Source of the DNA: Cohaesibacter sp.
Lineage (GTDB): Bacteria; Pseudomonadota; Alphaproteobacteria; Rhizobiales; Cohaesibacteraceae
Reading direction: 5' to 3'
DNA: 64,000 nt
NCBI GenBank assembly: GCA_025210795.1
Contig: JAOAQZ010000036.1
Location: 62,001-126,000, forward strand
Both the position numbers and the translations under genes were made by a program. This document shows positions 27,363 to 35,873 of the stretch, piece after piece. Positions within the stretch are counted from its first letter, which is position 1, and each line of letters opens with the position of its first letter. The notes beneath the pieces were generated by a model. That model saw nothing but the letters and a program-made list of their open reading frames with translations. It was not told the DNA's origin and ran no database searches.

Positions 27363-29309
27363 ATGGAACGCAAATCTGCTCAGAAAGGACGCCGTTCTGC
27401 CGACGCGAGGTCGCCAGAGGGTTCCGAAAACGCGCGCCGCGATGGCGCCCGGAAATTCACATCAGGCAACCGCGATGCTGCGGGCAAGTCTGGCAAAGAT
27501 GGTTTTAAAAAAGGCGGTTTCAAAGCCAAATCCTTTAAAGGGGATGGCCGGAAATCTGGCCCGGGACGCGATCGGCGTGATGATGATCGCCCGCGCCGGG
27601 ATAGGGACGACCGCCCGCGCCGCGATAAAGCAGGCGCAGATGGCTGGAGCCCGCGCAGTGACGCGCGCAAGCCGAACCGCGAAGAACACGAAGTGACGCG
27701 CGGCGAGCGCAGCCAGCGCGGTGATTTCAAAAAAGACAGAAAATTCTCCGATAGAGACCGTGGCCCGCGCAGGGACCGCGATGATCGCCCACGCCGTGAC
27801 AGAGATGATCGTGGTTTTGGCAGCAAAAAGTCTTTTGACAAGCGCTCTTATGACAAGTCGTCTGATAAGGGCGGCTCTCGCAAACACTTTGACAAACGCA
27901 ATCCCGGCCCGAACCGTATTGAAGCCTCGGACAGTCCAAAACCCAAAGGCCCAAGCTATACACCGCCAACCCGTGCGCTTGACCAAGGCGAACGGATTGC
28001 CAAGATCATGGCCCGTTCCGGTCTTTGCTCACGCCGTGACGCAGAAGACTGGATCAAAGCAGGCCGGGTGCAGCTCAATGGCGCTGTTCTTGAAAGCCCT
28101 GCGGTCAATGTGAAACCCAATGACAAGGTGCTGGTGGATGGCAATCCCCTGCCAACGCGGGAGCGGACACGCCTGTGGCTTTATCATAAGCCGCGCGGTC
28201 TTGTGACCACCACCTCCGATCCTGAGGGCCGCTCAACCGTCTTTGAAAAGCTGCCGGAAGGTCTGCCCCGTGTGATCACGGTTGGCCGCCTTGATATCAA
28301 TACCGAAGGCTTGCTGCTACTCACCAATGATGGTGGTCTGGCGCGGGTTCTGGAATTGCCCTCCACTGGCTGGCTGCGCCGGTATCGCGTGCGTGCTTAC
28401 GGCAAGGTCACACAGGCCCAGCTTGACACCCTTTCCGAAGGCATTGCCCTTGAAGGGGTCTTTTATGGGGCGATTGACGCGCAGCTTGAGCGCGAGGTTG
28501 GCGACAATGTCTGGATCACCGTTGCCTTGCGCGAGGGGAAAAACCGCGAAGTGAAGAAGGTTCTGGGCCATCTTGGCCTTGATGTGAACCGCCTGATCCG
28601 CGTCTCCTATGGTCCTTTCCAGCTTCTCGATCTGGAAGAAGGCAAGGTCAATGAAGTGCGCGGCCGCGTGCTGCGTGATCAGCTTGGCGAACGTCTGGTT
28701 AGCGAATCTGGTGCCGATTTCGATGCGCCGATCCTTACCGAAATGCCCAAAGAAGACCCCAAGGCCAAGGAAAAGAAAGAGCGCAAAGGCTCTTCCGGTG
28801 GTGCCAAGGGGGGCTATTTGTCCGCCAAGGAAGGCGCCCGCGTTATGGCGCGCGACAATGACAGCAAGGGCGGCAATCGCGGTGGCCGGGATGATCGCCC
28901 AAACCGTGGTGATCGCGATGATCGGGGCGGTCGCGGTGATCGGGGCAATCGCTTTTCCGACAATCCGCGCTTTGCCGAAACGCCAGAGCGTAAGCCTTTT
29001 GATCCAACCGCTCCACGCCGGACGAACTATACATTCCGCGAGGATGGGGCCGATGGCAAGAAGGTTGAGGGCCGCAAGACCCGCCGTGTTGGCGGCAAGC
29101 CGGTAAAAGCCGATTTGCTGGATCCCAATGCGCGCCTTGAAGGTAAAATGCGTAAAGGTGGCAAGGGTGCCTCCGGCGCATCGCGCAGCACCGCTGCTGG
29201 CAAAGGCCGCGGCAAGGGCTATCAGGCGAGCCTGCGGGACGGGGACAATCGCGGCAATCGCGGCGGTGACCGCCCGTTTCGCAAGCCCCATCGCGGACGC
29301 GACAGCTAA
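27363..29309 (+). CDS. RluB-type rRNA pseudouridine synthase with long basic tails
   Basis: Predicted to convert a uridine of 23S rRNA to pseudouridine. From the ATG at 27363 the protein has about 648 residues. Residues 1-200 are a low-complexity, strongly charged region with repeated DRDDRPRRDRDDR-like segments. An S4 domain follows (RIAKIMARSGLCSRRDAEDWIKAGRVQLNG), then the RsuA/RluB catalytic domain with the aspartate motif GRLDINTEGLLLLTNDG and REGKNREVKKVL. The C-terminal 190 residues are again low-complexity with RGDRDDRGGRGDRGNR repeats. Upstream in-frame starts overlap tadA and lack a ribosome site. The tails probably bind RNA. RluB versus RluF specificity is not certain. Confidence 0.9.
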   Translation: MERKSAQKGRRSADARSPEGSENARRDGARKFTSGNRDAAGKSGKDGFKKGGFKAKSFKGDGRKSGPGRDRRDDDRPRRDRDDRPRRDKAGADGWSPRSDARKPNREEHEVTRGERSQRGDFKKDRKFSDRDRGPRRDRDDRPRRDRDDRGFGSKKSFDKRSYDKSSDKGGSRKHFDKRNPGPNRIEASDSPKPKGPSYTPPTRALDQGERIAKIMARSGLCSRRDAEDWIKAGRVQLNGAVLESPAVNVKPNDKVLVDGNPLPTRERTRLWLYHKPRGLVTTTSDPEGRSTVFEKLPEGLPRVITVGRLDINTEGLLLLTNDGGLARVLELPSTGWLRRYRVRAYGKVTQAQLDTLSEGIALEGVFYGAIDAQLEREVGDNVWITVALREGKNREVKKVLGHLGLDVNRLIRVSYGPFQLLDLEEGKVNEVRGRVLRDQLGERLVSESGADFDAPILTEMPKEDPKAKEKKERKGSSGGAKGGYLSAKEGARVMARDNDSKGGNRGGRDDRPNRGDRDDRGGRGDRGNRFSDNPRFAETPERKPFDPTAPRRTNYTFREDGADGKKVEGRKTRRVGGKPVKADLLDPNARLEGKMRKGGKGASGASRSTAAGKGRGKGYQASLRDGDNRGNRGGDRPFRKPHRGRDS

Positions 29310-29355
29310 GGTGAAGAGAGGGGTTCCCTCTTTTTATCCGGCAAATCCCATACTC

Positions 29356-29391
29356 AATCAGGCGCTGACTTCCTGCGCCTGATTTCCTCTT
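29356..29391 (+). terminator. Terminator after the rluB-like gene
   Basis: AATCAGGCGC and GCGCCTGATT form a perfect 10-base stem with a 9-base loop, followed by TCCTCTT. It lies 46 bases after the stop and before rsmD. Confidence 0.75.
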
Positions 29392-29462
29392 ATAGGCAGG
29401 CTTTAAGGCCCGCACTCATCTAAACTGATCAGCCTGTCTGATCCGGCTTTGGGGGCAGTCTC

Positions 29463-30020
29463 ATGCGCATTGTTGGTGGTCGTTTTAAGGGCAAGGCCTT
29501 GGCCTCTCCCAAATCCAACCAGATCCGCCCCACCACGGACAGGGTTCGCGAAACCTTGTTCAATATCCTTGCCCATGGCTATGACCATGTGGTGCAGGAT
29601 GCACGGGTACTGGATTTGTTTGCCGGCACCGGTGCATTGGGCTGTGAGGCCTTATCGCGCGGAGCGGCCAGTGCTCTGTTTGTGGAAGAAGGGATTGAGG
29701 GACGCGGGCTTATTCGCAGCAATATGGAAGTGCTGGGCCTTAATGGTGTTGCCAAAATTTTCCGCCGCGACGCCACCAAATTGGGCGCTGTGGGCAGTAT
29801 GGAGCCTTTTAATCTGATCTTTCTTGACCCCCCTTATGCAAAGGGGCTGGGCGAGCGGGCGCTGACCAGCGCTGTTGCAGGCGGGTGGCTCTGCGACCAA
29901 GCTCTTGTCATCTGGGAAGAGAAAGCCAATGTGAGCCTTGAAATACCCCAAGGCTTTACTGAGCTTGACTGCCGCAGCTTTGGTGACAGCAAACTGACCT
30001 TTCTGCGCTTTGAGGGCTAA
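29463..30020 (+). CDS. rsmD: 16S rRNA (guanine-966 N2)-methyltransferase
   Basis: Methylates G966 of 16S rRNA using SAM. The 185-residue protein has the family start MRIVGGRFKGKALASP, the PTTDRVRETLFNIL motif, SAM motif I LDLFAGTGALGCEALSRGA, and the catalytic DPPY in FNLIFLDPPYAKG. It lies downstream of the rluB-like gene behind a terminator, in the common tadA/rluB/rsmD neighbourhood. Confidence 0.95.
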   Translation: MRIVGGRFKGKALASPKSNQIRPTTDRVRETLFNILAHGYDHVVQDARVLDLFAGTGALGCEALSRGAASALFVEEGIEGRGLIRSNMEVLGLNGVAKIFRRDATKLGAVGSMEPFNLIFLDPPYAKGLGERALTSAVAGGWLCDQALVIWEEKANVSLEIPQGFTELDCRSFGDSKLTFLRFEG

Positions 30021-30098
30021 ATCCCGCTTCCCGTTTGATTTAAGGCCAAGACAGCAGAACTGGACCCTTGCCAAAATGGGGCTAAAGGGAGAGTCGCC

Positions 30099-30614
30099 AT
30101 GCCTGCTGCCACCAACAAAGCTGATCTTATCGCCGTCACTTTGAAAGACTTTGATCGTCTTTCAGCTCTTCTTGGAGATCTGACACCGGAGCTTGTCCAC
30201 TGGCAGCCGGAGGAAGAGGATGGGATATCCATCAAGGATCTGATCGCCCATCGCACCCATTGGCTGGGCTTGTTCTTTGTCTGGTATGAGGGCGGTCTTG
30301 CCGGCAAAGAGGTTGCCACGCCCGCACCGGGTTACAAATGGAATCAGCTCAAAGCCTATAACGCGATGATCCGTGAGCAGATGCAGCCTCTTGGCTGGGA
30401 ACAGATCCTTGCCGATTTTAAAAAGGCGCATCTTAAGCTTCTGGATTTTCTTCAAAAGAGCGAGGATGAGCATCTTTATACCAAGAAGCTCTATCCATGG
30501 ATGAATAATTGGACCCTTGGTCGTTGGGCAGAGGCCAGTGGGGCCAGCCATTATCGCTCTGCTGCCAAATATATTCGCAAGATCAAACGCGATTATAAAA
30601 AGCTGCAAGACTAG
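30099..30614 (+). CDS. ClbS/DfsB-family (DUF1706) four-helix protein
   Basis: A 171-residue protein matching the ClbS/DfsB (DUF1706) family, distantly related to the DinB fold. The family includes the colibactin self-resistance hydrolase ClbS, but most members have no known role. Characteristic parts are TNKADLIAVTLKDFDRL at the N-terminus, SIKDLIAHRTHWLGLFFVWYEGG, GYKWNQLKAYN and WMNNWTLGRWAEASGASHYRSAAKYIRKI at the C-terminus. It stands alone between rsmD and the acyl-CoA dehydrogenase. No toxin biosynthesis genes are near. Confidence 0.85.
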   Translation: MPAATNKADLIAVTLKDFDRLSALLGDLTPELVHWQPEEEDGISIKDLIAHRTHWLGLFFVWYEGGLAGKEVATPAPGYKWNQLKAYNAMIREQMQPLGWEQILADFKKAHLKLLDFLQKSEDEHLYTKKLYPWMNNWTLGRWAEASGASHYRSAAKYIRKIKRDYKKLQD

Positions 30615-30665
30615 ATGCGCGTCTTTTCTCAGGCCTCTTTCTTTTCACCTCTCCCAAAGACTTGT

Positions 30666-30694
30666 TTGACGTAAACGTCAAAGCAAGCTAGATT
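30666..30694 (+). promoter_or_regulatory. Promoter with embedded palindromic operator (LiuR/MerR-like)
   Basis: TTGACG (30666-30671) and TAGATT (30689-30694) form a -35/-10 pair with a 17-base spacer. The palindrome TTTGACG-TAAA-CGTCAAA (30665-30682) covers the -35 and part of the spacer. It resembles sites of MerR-family regulators of branched-chain amino acid and fatty acid breakdown (LiuR type). The expected transcription start is about 40 bases before the acyl-CoA dehydrogenase ATG. Regulator identity is inference. Confidence 0.6.
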
Positions 30695-30741
30695 TTTTAG
30701 TCATATCAGCCAGCAATGTTGCAATGGCCGGGGAGAGAGAC

Positions 30742-31899
30742 ATGCAGTTTGCGCTTAGTGAAGAACAGGAAATGATCCGCGATGTGGCCGCCAAGCTGGC
30801 CGCAGACCGGCTGGAGCCGCTGGCTGAAAAGCTGGATCAGGGCGAGGGCCGCGCGGAATTTCTCAATAATCTGAAGGAAATGGCCCAAAACGGGTTTATG
30901 GGCCTGAATGTCTCGGCCGATTATGGTGGCACCGAAGCGGGCACCACCAGCTTCTCTCTTGCCATCACCGAACTGGCGCGCGCTTGCGCTTCAACGGCTG
31001 TGACAACCTCGGTCACCAATATGGTGGCAGAAGTGATTCAGGCCGTTGGCAATGAAGAACAAAAGCAGGCTTATCTGCCTCCCCTTTGCGATGGCACCTA
31101 TGCTGCCGGCGGCTTTTGCCTTACCGAAAATGGTGCAGGGTCTGATCCTGCTGGCATGAAAACAAGTGCTGTGAAGGACGGGGATGATTATATCCTCAAT
31201 GGCTCCAAGCTCTATATCACGTCGGCAGAATTTGCGGGCGTCTTTGTTGTCTGGGCGGTGACTGATAAGGAAGCCAAAAAGGGCAAGGGCATTTCCTGTT
31301 TTCTGGTGCCTCACGATGCACCGGGGCTGGTGATCGGCAAGGCTGAAAAGAAAATGGGCCAGCATGGCTCTGCCACCAATGAAGTGCATTTTGAAAATTG
31401 CCGTGTTCCCGCCTCGGCCATGATGGGCAAGGAAAATGACGGCTTCCGCATTGCGGTGGGCGAGCTTGCGGGGGGCCGCATCGGCATTGGCTCCCTTGCT
31501 TTGGGAATTGGTCTTGAAGCCATGCACCGGGCCAAGGCCTATATTATGGAGCGCGAGCAATTTGGCACCAAGCTGGGCAATATGCAGGGCCTGCAATGGA
31601 TGATTGCTGATGTGGAAACTGAGCTGGAAGCGGCGCGCCTTCTTCTCATGCAAGCGGCTTGGCTCAAGGATGAAGGCAAGCCCTTTGCAAAGGCCGCCTC
31701 CATGGCCAAGCTTTTTGCAACAGAAGCTGCGCAAAAAGCCACCTATACCGCGCTACAATTGCATGGCGGGGCAGGCTATATCAAGGAATATCCCCTTGAG
31801 CGCTATGCACGCGATGCCCGCATCACCACCATTTATGAGGGAACGTCCGAGGTTCAGCGCCTGATCATTGCGCGCGAAACCCTTGCGGCTTACCGATAG
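30742..31899 (+). CDS. Acyl-CoA dehydrogenase
   Basis: FAD enzyme that oxidises acyl-CoA to trans-2-enoyl-CoA, passing electrons to ETF. From the ATG at 30742 (GGGGAGAGAGAC upstream) the protein is 385 residues: MQFALSEEQEMIRDVAAKLA at the N-terminus, CLTENGAGSDPAGMKTSAV (FAD/substrate loop), LYITSAEFAGVFVVWAVT, and the C-terminal catalytic region LERYARDARITTIYEGTSEVQ, in which the Glu of YEGTSE is the usual base. The closest subgroup (short chain or branched chain) cannot be fixed by eye. The upstream palindrome suggests control together with acyl-CoA catabolism. Confidence 0.92.
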   Translation: MQFALSEEQEMIRDVAAKLAADRLEPLAEKLDQGEGRAEFLNNLKEMAQNGFMGLNVSADYGGTEAGTTSFSLAITELARACASTAVTTSVTNMVAEVIQAVGNEEQKQAYLPPLCDGTYAAGGFCLTENGAGSDPAGMKTSAVKDGDDYILNGSKLYITSAEFAGVFVVWAVTDKEAKKGKGISCFLVPHDAPGLVIGKAEKKMGQHGSATNEVHFENCRVPASAMMGKENDGFRIAVGELAGGRIGIGSLALGIGLEAMHRAKAYIMEREQFGTKLGNMQGLQWMIADVETELEAARLLLMQAAWLKDEGKPFAKAASMAKLFATEAAQKATYTALQLHGGAGYIKEYPLERYARDARITTIYEGTSEVQRLIIARETLAAYR

Positions 31900-31911
31900 G
31901 CATATTTAAGC

Positions 31912-31932
31912 GAGGTGGGGCATCCCCACCTC
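31912..31932 (+). other. GC-rich hairpin after the acyl-CoA dehydrogenase gene
   Basis: GAGGTGGGG-CAT-CCCCACCTC is a perfect 9-base stem 12 bases after the stop codon. It lacks a T run, so it may be a Rho-dependent or RNA-stabilising end. The remaining bases to 32211 hold no gene and include the FNR-type box listed separately. Confidence 0.5.
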
Positions 31933-32045
31933 ATCCACCGGCATGATTGATCCTGTTATGCCGTTCACCCAATCGCCTTCAACCACTTTTACCAATCACT
32001 AAAAACCATCTTGCGTTTGTTTTTTTACGAACAAAAGTTTCATGC

Positions 32046-32059
32046 TTGATCCCAATCAA
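32046..32059. promoter_or_regulatory. FNR/FixK-type box TTGATCCCAATCAA
   Basis: TTGAT-CCCA-ATCAA fits the TTGAT-N4-ATCAA consensus and lies 153 bases before the universal stress protein start. A GCGACA half-site follows immediately at 32061-32066. FNR/FixK-dependent induction of usp genes in low oxygen is known in several proteobacteria. Confidence 0.7.
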
Positions 32060-32211
32060 AGCGACAGGGTGTGTCATTTGGTCATATAGAGACGAAGACC
32101 AGTCTTGAAACCATGCGGGATGGACTAACTGGAAATACCGGGCAAAGGCCTAAAAAGGCTTGTTTCTGTGCCTGGCACTGTTAGCAGACCTATAGGGAAG
32201 GAAGCCAGACA

Positions 32212-33048
32212 ATGGCAATCAAAGATATTGTAACCTTGCTTGATATCGAAACAGATCTGACCACCGCTCCGGTGCAGATCGCCAACGAGATTGCTGAAAA
32301 GCTTGATGCCCATATTACCGGCATCGCGCCGTTGATTGAGCCGGTTGTGCCTGCCTTGATGGTTCAGCCTGTGCCCGATCAATATATCACAGACGCTCGC
32401 AATCGTGCGGACGACAAGGCACATTCCGCTCTTGAGCGCTTTGCCGAATATGCAGACCGGGTTGGCACACGCTTTGAAACCCGCCTGATGGATGTCACTC
32501 CGGGCGCTCTTGAAACTTTCGTCAATCACACACGCATGTGCGACCTGATCGTTGTGGGACAGAATAACCCCGACCGCCCAGAGCCACTGCGCACCGATCT
32601 GATTGAAGCTGCCCTGTTTGATTCCGGCCGTCCGATCATGCTGGTGCCTTATGTTGGCGCTGAAGCTTTCTCTGCCAAGAAAGTGATGGTGGCTTGGGAT
32701 GGTTCCAAAACAGCTGCCCGCGCTATTCATGCTGCAATGCCAATTCTGGAGTTGGCTGAAGAAGTGCAGGTTGTGATGGTTGAAGCCAAGAAGCTGCATC
32801 TGCCAGGTGACCCGGGTGCCGATCTTGCTGTTTATCTCTCTCGCCATGGCGTGAAAGTCTCTGTTGAGAAGATCCCAGCTCCATCTTCAGGCACTGCTGA
32901 TGCCCTGCTCAACCATATCTCTGACAATGGCATTGATCTGGTTATCATGGGTGGTTACGGCCATAGCCGCGTTCGCGAATTTATCCTTGGTGGCGCCACC
33001 CGCGGCATGCTGCAAGCCATGACCGTGCCTTGCATTATGGCTCACTAA
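32212..33048 (+). CDS. Universal stress protein, tandem UspA domains
   Basis: A 278-residue protein with two UspA-like domains (about residues 1-145 and 155-278). The second keeps the ATP-binding loop pattern GGYGHSRVREFILGGATRGML (G-x2-G-x9-G-T); the first is degenerate (VVGQNNPDRPEPLRTDLIEAALFDSGRP). Such proteins help cells survive stress or low-energy states. An FNR/FixK-type box upstream suggests induction at low oxygen. A strong terminator follows. Confidence 0.92.
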   Translation: MAIKDIVTLLDIETDLTTAPVQIANEIAEKLDAHITGIAPLIEPVVPALMVQPVPDQYITDARNRADDKAHSALERFAEYADRVGTRFETRLMDVTPGALETFVNHTRMCDLIVVGQNNPDRPEPLRTDLIEAALFDSGRPIMLVPYVGAEAFSAKKVMVAWDGSKTAARAIHAAMPILELAEEVQVVMVEAKKLHLPGDPGADLAVYLSRHGVKVSVEKIPAPSSGTADALLNHISDNGIDLVIMGGYGHSRVREFILGGATRGMLQAMTVPCIMAH

Positions 33049-33070
33049 AGGCAGTCTTTTTCTGCCCGAC

Positions 33071-33136
33071 TGGATTGGCTCTCCAATCCAGCGACCAGGA
33101 TATAAAACGGGGCCTGAAATTCAGGCTCCGTTTTCT
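33071..33136 (+). terminator. Double hairpin terminator after usp
   Basis: A TGGATTGG/CCAATCCA hairpin (33071-33090) is followed by AAAACGGGGCCTGA/TCAGGCTCCGTTTT (33104-33134) and a T-rich tail. The second is a good intrinsic terminator. Confidence 0.85.
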
Positions 33137-33184
33137 TTTATCGGTTGCTATGCCCTCACCCATAAAATGAGCAGCGGGCTACAA

Positions 33185-33224
33185 ACAAAAAACCCTTTCG
33201 CATGGCCTGTCACGCGGAAGGGTT
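33185..33224 (-). terminator. Terminator of the chemoreceptor gene
   Basis: On the minus strand AACCCTTCCGC pairs with GCGAAAGGGTT (one mismatch) and is followed by a run of six T residues. It starts about 30 bases after the chemoreceptor stop. Confidence 0.8.
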
Positions 33225-33251
33225 ATCTTTTGGGGGCTGAAGCCGCTTGCC

Positions 33252-35294
33252 TTAAGCTGCTTTGACCTTTTCGAGGAAGGAGGAGATTTCCTGACGCAGG
33301 CTGCCCATGTGGTTGACCAGATCATCAGAGGCCGTTTGAACATTGCCAGCAGACAGGCTGGTCTGGTTCACAGCGTCAGACACATTGGACATATTAGACG
33401 CAACATTTTGAGTTCCACCCGCTGCCAATTGCGCATTGGTTGAAATCTCGCTCGTTGCCGATCCCTGCTGGGTCACAGCAGTTGCGATCGCCGTCGTGTA
33501 ATCATCCACCTTGGTCATAATACCTGCAATTTCCTCAATCGCGCCCACCGCCTCGTTGGTAGAGGTCTGAACGGCGGAAATCTGGCGATCAATCTCTTCT
33601 GTTGCCTTGGAGGTCTGGTTGGCCAGCTCTTTCACTTCAGAGGCAACAACGGCGAAGCCTTTGCCCATCTCGCCCGCACGAGCGGCCTCAATCGTGGCAT
33701 TCAGAGCAAGCAGGTTGGTTTGTTCGGCGATATCCTGAATAAGGGTCATCACCTTGCCAATTGACTGCACTGCAAGGTCAAGCGACTGCACCTTGGTTGT
33801 GGTTGTATCTGCCATGTCACTGGCTTTAGAGATAATACCGCGTGCGTCATCAACTTGCCGATGAATTTCACCAACGGAGGAAGACAATTCTTCTGTGGCT
33901 GCTGCGATGGAATGCACATTGCTTGAGGCTTCTTCCGATGCGCCAGACGCATTGGTCGCCTGCTCCAAAGTCGTCCCTGCCATCGAGCTGAGTTCCGTTG
34001 CGCTTTTGCCCAAAATGGCTGTATTTTCATCTACCATTTTCAGTACGGATTGAACGTCCTTATCAAAGGATCGAATCAGCTGATCGACATAATCATTGCG
34101 CTTTTGACGCTCACTGGTTTCTTCATTCATGCGCTCCTGCAAGACTTTCTGCTCACGCACATTATCGCGGAAAACCACCACTGAGCGTGCAACCTGCCCC
34201 AGCTCATCTGACTGTTCGGCGACATCGAAGCTTGCCGATGTATCACCTGCTGCAAGGCGCTTGGCATCTGCGACAAGGCTGCCGACAGAACGCTTCATAC
34301 CACGAATGACAATGAAGGCGATGCCAACCGAGACGATGATGGCAGTAAGCCCAATGGCAAGAGCTACAATCATTTGATTGAAAGCCATGTCTTCAGTCAT
34401 TTGTGCCTGACGGAGGATTTCTTGCGCAAAGGTATCTTCAATCACTTTAAGGCGATTAATCCGCTGGGTGGCCAGATCAAACCATTTTGGCCCTTCATAT
34501 CCTTCCAGCGATCCACCAAACGGATTGGCGTAGGCAATTTTGCGCCATTCCTTAATTGTACCGAAAATTGGCTCGGCAAAGATCTTGTCCATTTGGGACA
34601 CGAGCTCGATCGGCGCTCGCTTGCGGGCAGTGCCAAACAAGGTTTCCTGCTGGGCAGCCAGACTGACCAGCTTCATATAGACAACCTGATTAAACTCACC
34701 AGCACCAAAGCCGCCGCCCCCCATGGCCCGCTCAATACCGGCCTTTTCCTTGCCCCACAAGACAGAGGTATAGTTCTTGATAGCATTGGCTGTTGCCGCA
34801 TCATTTGAGACATTCTCAAGATTATCGATGGAGTGCAGAAGGCTTGAAATGGTTGAGGTATAATATTTGGCCATTTGCGGCACGGTGTAGCTCAGAGACG
34901 AAATTTCTCCGCGCTTTGATGCCAGTTTGCCAAGATTATCTTGTGCTTTTTCGAGGCGAGAGAGAAATTCCTCACCCGCGCGGTCTCTATCCAGATTCGC
35001 AATTGCAGTTTCCAGCTTGGAAATTGCCCCGTCGCTGTCTTTTCTTTGCACAGGAAGGGTTGTCACCATCTTGAGGCCTTTGGAGCCGATAAAGACAGCG
35101 GACTGGCCGCGTTCCTTTTGCAATTCATGCACAACAGCACTGATAGAGGGCGCCACATCCAGCATATGCTTTACGGTTTTGGCTTCGTCCAACCGGTTTG
35201 ATGTTCCGGCCACATCGGTTGCGATGAAATAGGACATCGGAACAAGAACGGCCAGAAAGACGGCCATGATTTTCTGAGTGATTGATAACTGCAT
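33252..35294 (-). CDS. Methyl-accepting chemotaxis protein with NIT sensor domain
   Basis: A chemoreceptor of 680 residues. Transmembrane helix 1 is at about 7-27, and the periplasmic region (30-305) is a NIT (nitrate/nitrite-sensing) type domain, carrying the signature [19 protein letters not shown] near residues 55-75. Helix 2 lies at about 308-332, then a HAMP domain (335-390). The signalling coiled coil has the hairpin tip [20 protein letters not shown] and [23 protein letters not shown] domains respond to nitrate or nitrite in studied cases; the ligand here is unproven. No CheBR-tethering pentapeptide is seen at the C-terminus (EKVKAA). It is monocistronic. Confidence 0.93.
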   Translation of the reverse strand: MQLSITQKIMAVFLAVLVPMSYFIATDVAGTSNRLDEAKTVKHMLDVAPSISAVVHELQKERGQSAVFIGSKGLKMVTTLPVQRKDSDGAISKLETAIANLDRDRAGEEFLSRLEKAQDNLGKLASKRGEISSLSYTVPQMAKYYTSTISSLLHSIDNLENVSNDAATANAIKNYTSVLWGKEKAGIERAMGGGGFGAGEFNQVVYMKLVSLAAQQETLFGTARKRAPIELVSQMDKIFAEPIFGTIKEWRKIAYANPFGGSLEGYEGPKWFDLATQRINRLKVIEDTFAQEILRQAQMTEDMAFNQMIVALAIGLTAIIVSVGIAFIVIRGMKRSVGSLVADAKRLAAGDTSASFDVAEQSDELGQVARSVVVFRDNVREQKVLQERMNEETSERQKRNDYVDQLIRSFDKDVQSVLKMVDENTAILGKSATELSSMAGTTLEQATNASGASEEASSNVHSIAAATEELSSSVGEIHRQVDDARGIISKASDMADTTTTKVQSLDLAVQSIGKVMTLIQDIAEQTNLLALNATIEAARAGEMGKGFAVVASEVKELANQTSKATEEIDRQISAVQTSTNEAVGAIEEIAGIMTKVDDYTTAIATAVTQQGSATSEISTNAQLAAGGTQNVASNMSNVSDAVNQTSLSAGNVQTASDDLVNHMGSLRQEISSFLEKVKAA

Positions 35295-35873
35295 TCTACT
35301 TCCACCACGTTACCCCCTAGTCAATGCCAAATCAGGGGATAGTAAAATTACAAAACCTCGAAAACTACCTTGCTATGATAGGGTTAATGCCGATTTAATT
35401 TTCGCTTTATCTTAGACCAACTCCAGTTTTATACTTGTTTTCACGTATTTCCTAAAAATATATACGTGCTTTTACTATGGTTATTTATACTTTCAGTTTC
35501 TTGCAATATAACCAGCTGATTTAGGGGTATTTTTGGAGCCGAACACCGCAGAAACCCCGATTAATTCCCTCAAGACTTGCTCTTTCCTACTGCCCTAAAG
35601 CCCCCGCATTGCATTTTCAGCATGCCAGCTATGCCAAATTAGCTGTGACAATATGGCTGGGGAGTGGGGCAATTTATACTTAAGTCAAAGCCAGTAGTGA
35701 TAGCTTGCTTTACTGAAAAGTCGCAAAGGGGCCTTAAAGTGCCCTTCAGTGATTTGGCGATGCTCTCAAACGCATCTCCCGTTTAACTTAAGAATAGGCC
35801 CAATTTACCGAAAACGGGGCCTGAGAATAGGGCGCTGCTTTGGCTTTATCCATGCAGTGCAATCGAGGATAGG
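35295..35873. other. Long A/T-rich gene-free region
   Basis: 579 bases between divergent chemoreceptor and acyl-CoA synthetase/GNAT genes. I find no coding frame with a ribosome site and no strong terminator. A weak GGGGC/GCCCTT hairpin lies near 35730-35750. It presumably holds promoters for both genes; a small RNA cannot be excluded. Confidence 0.5.
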
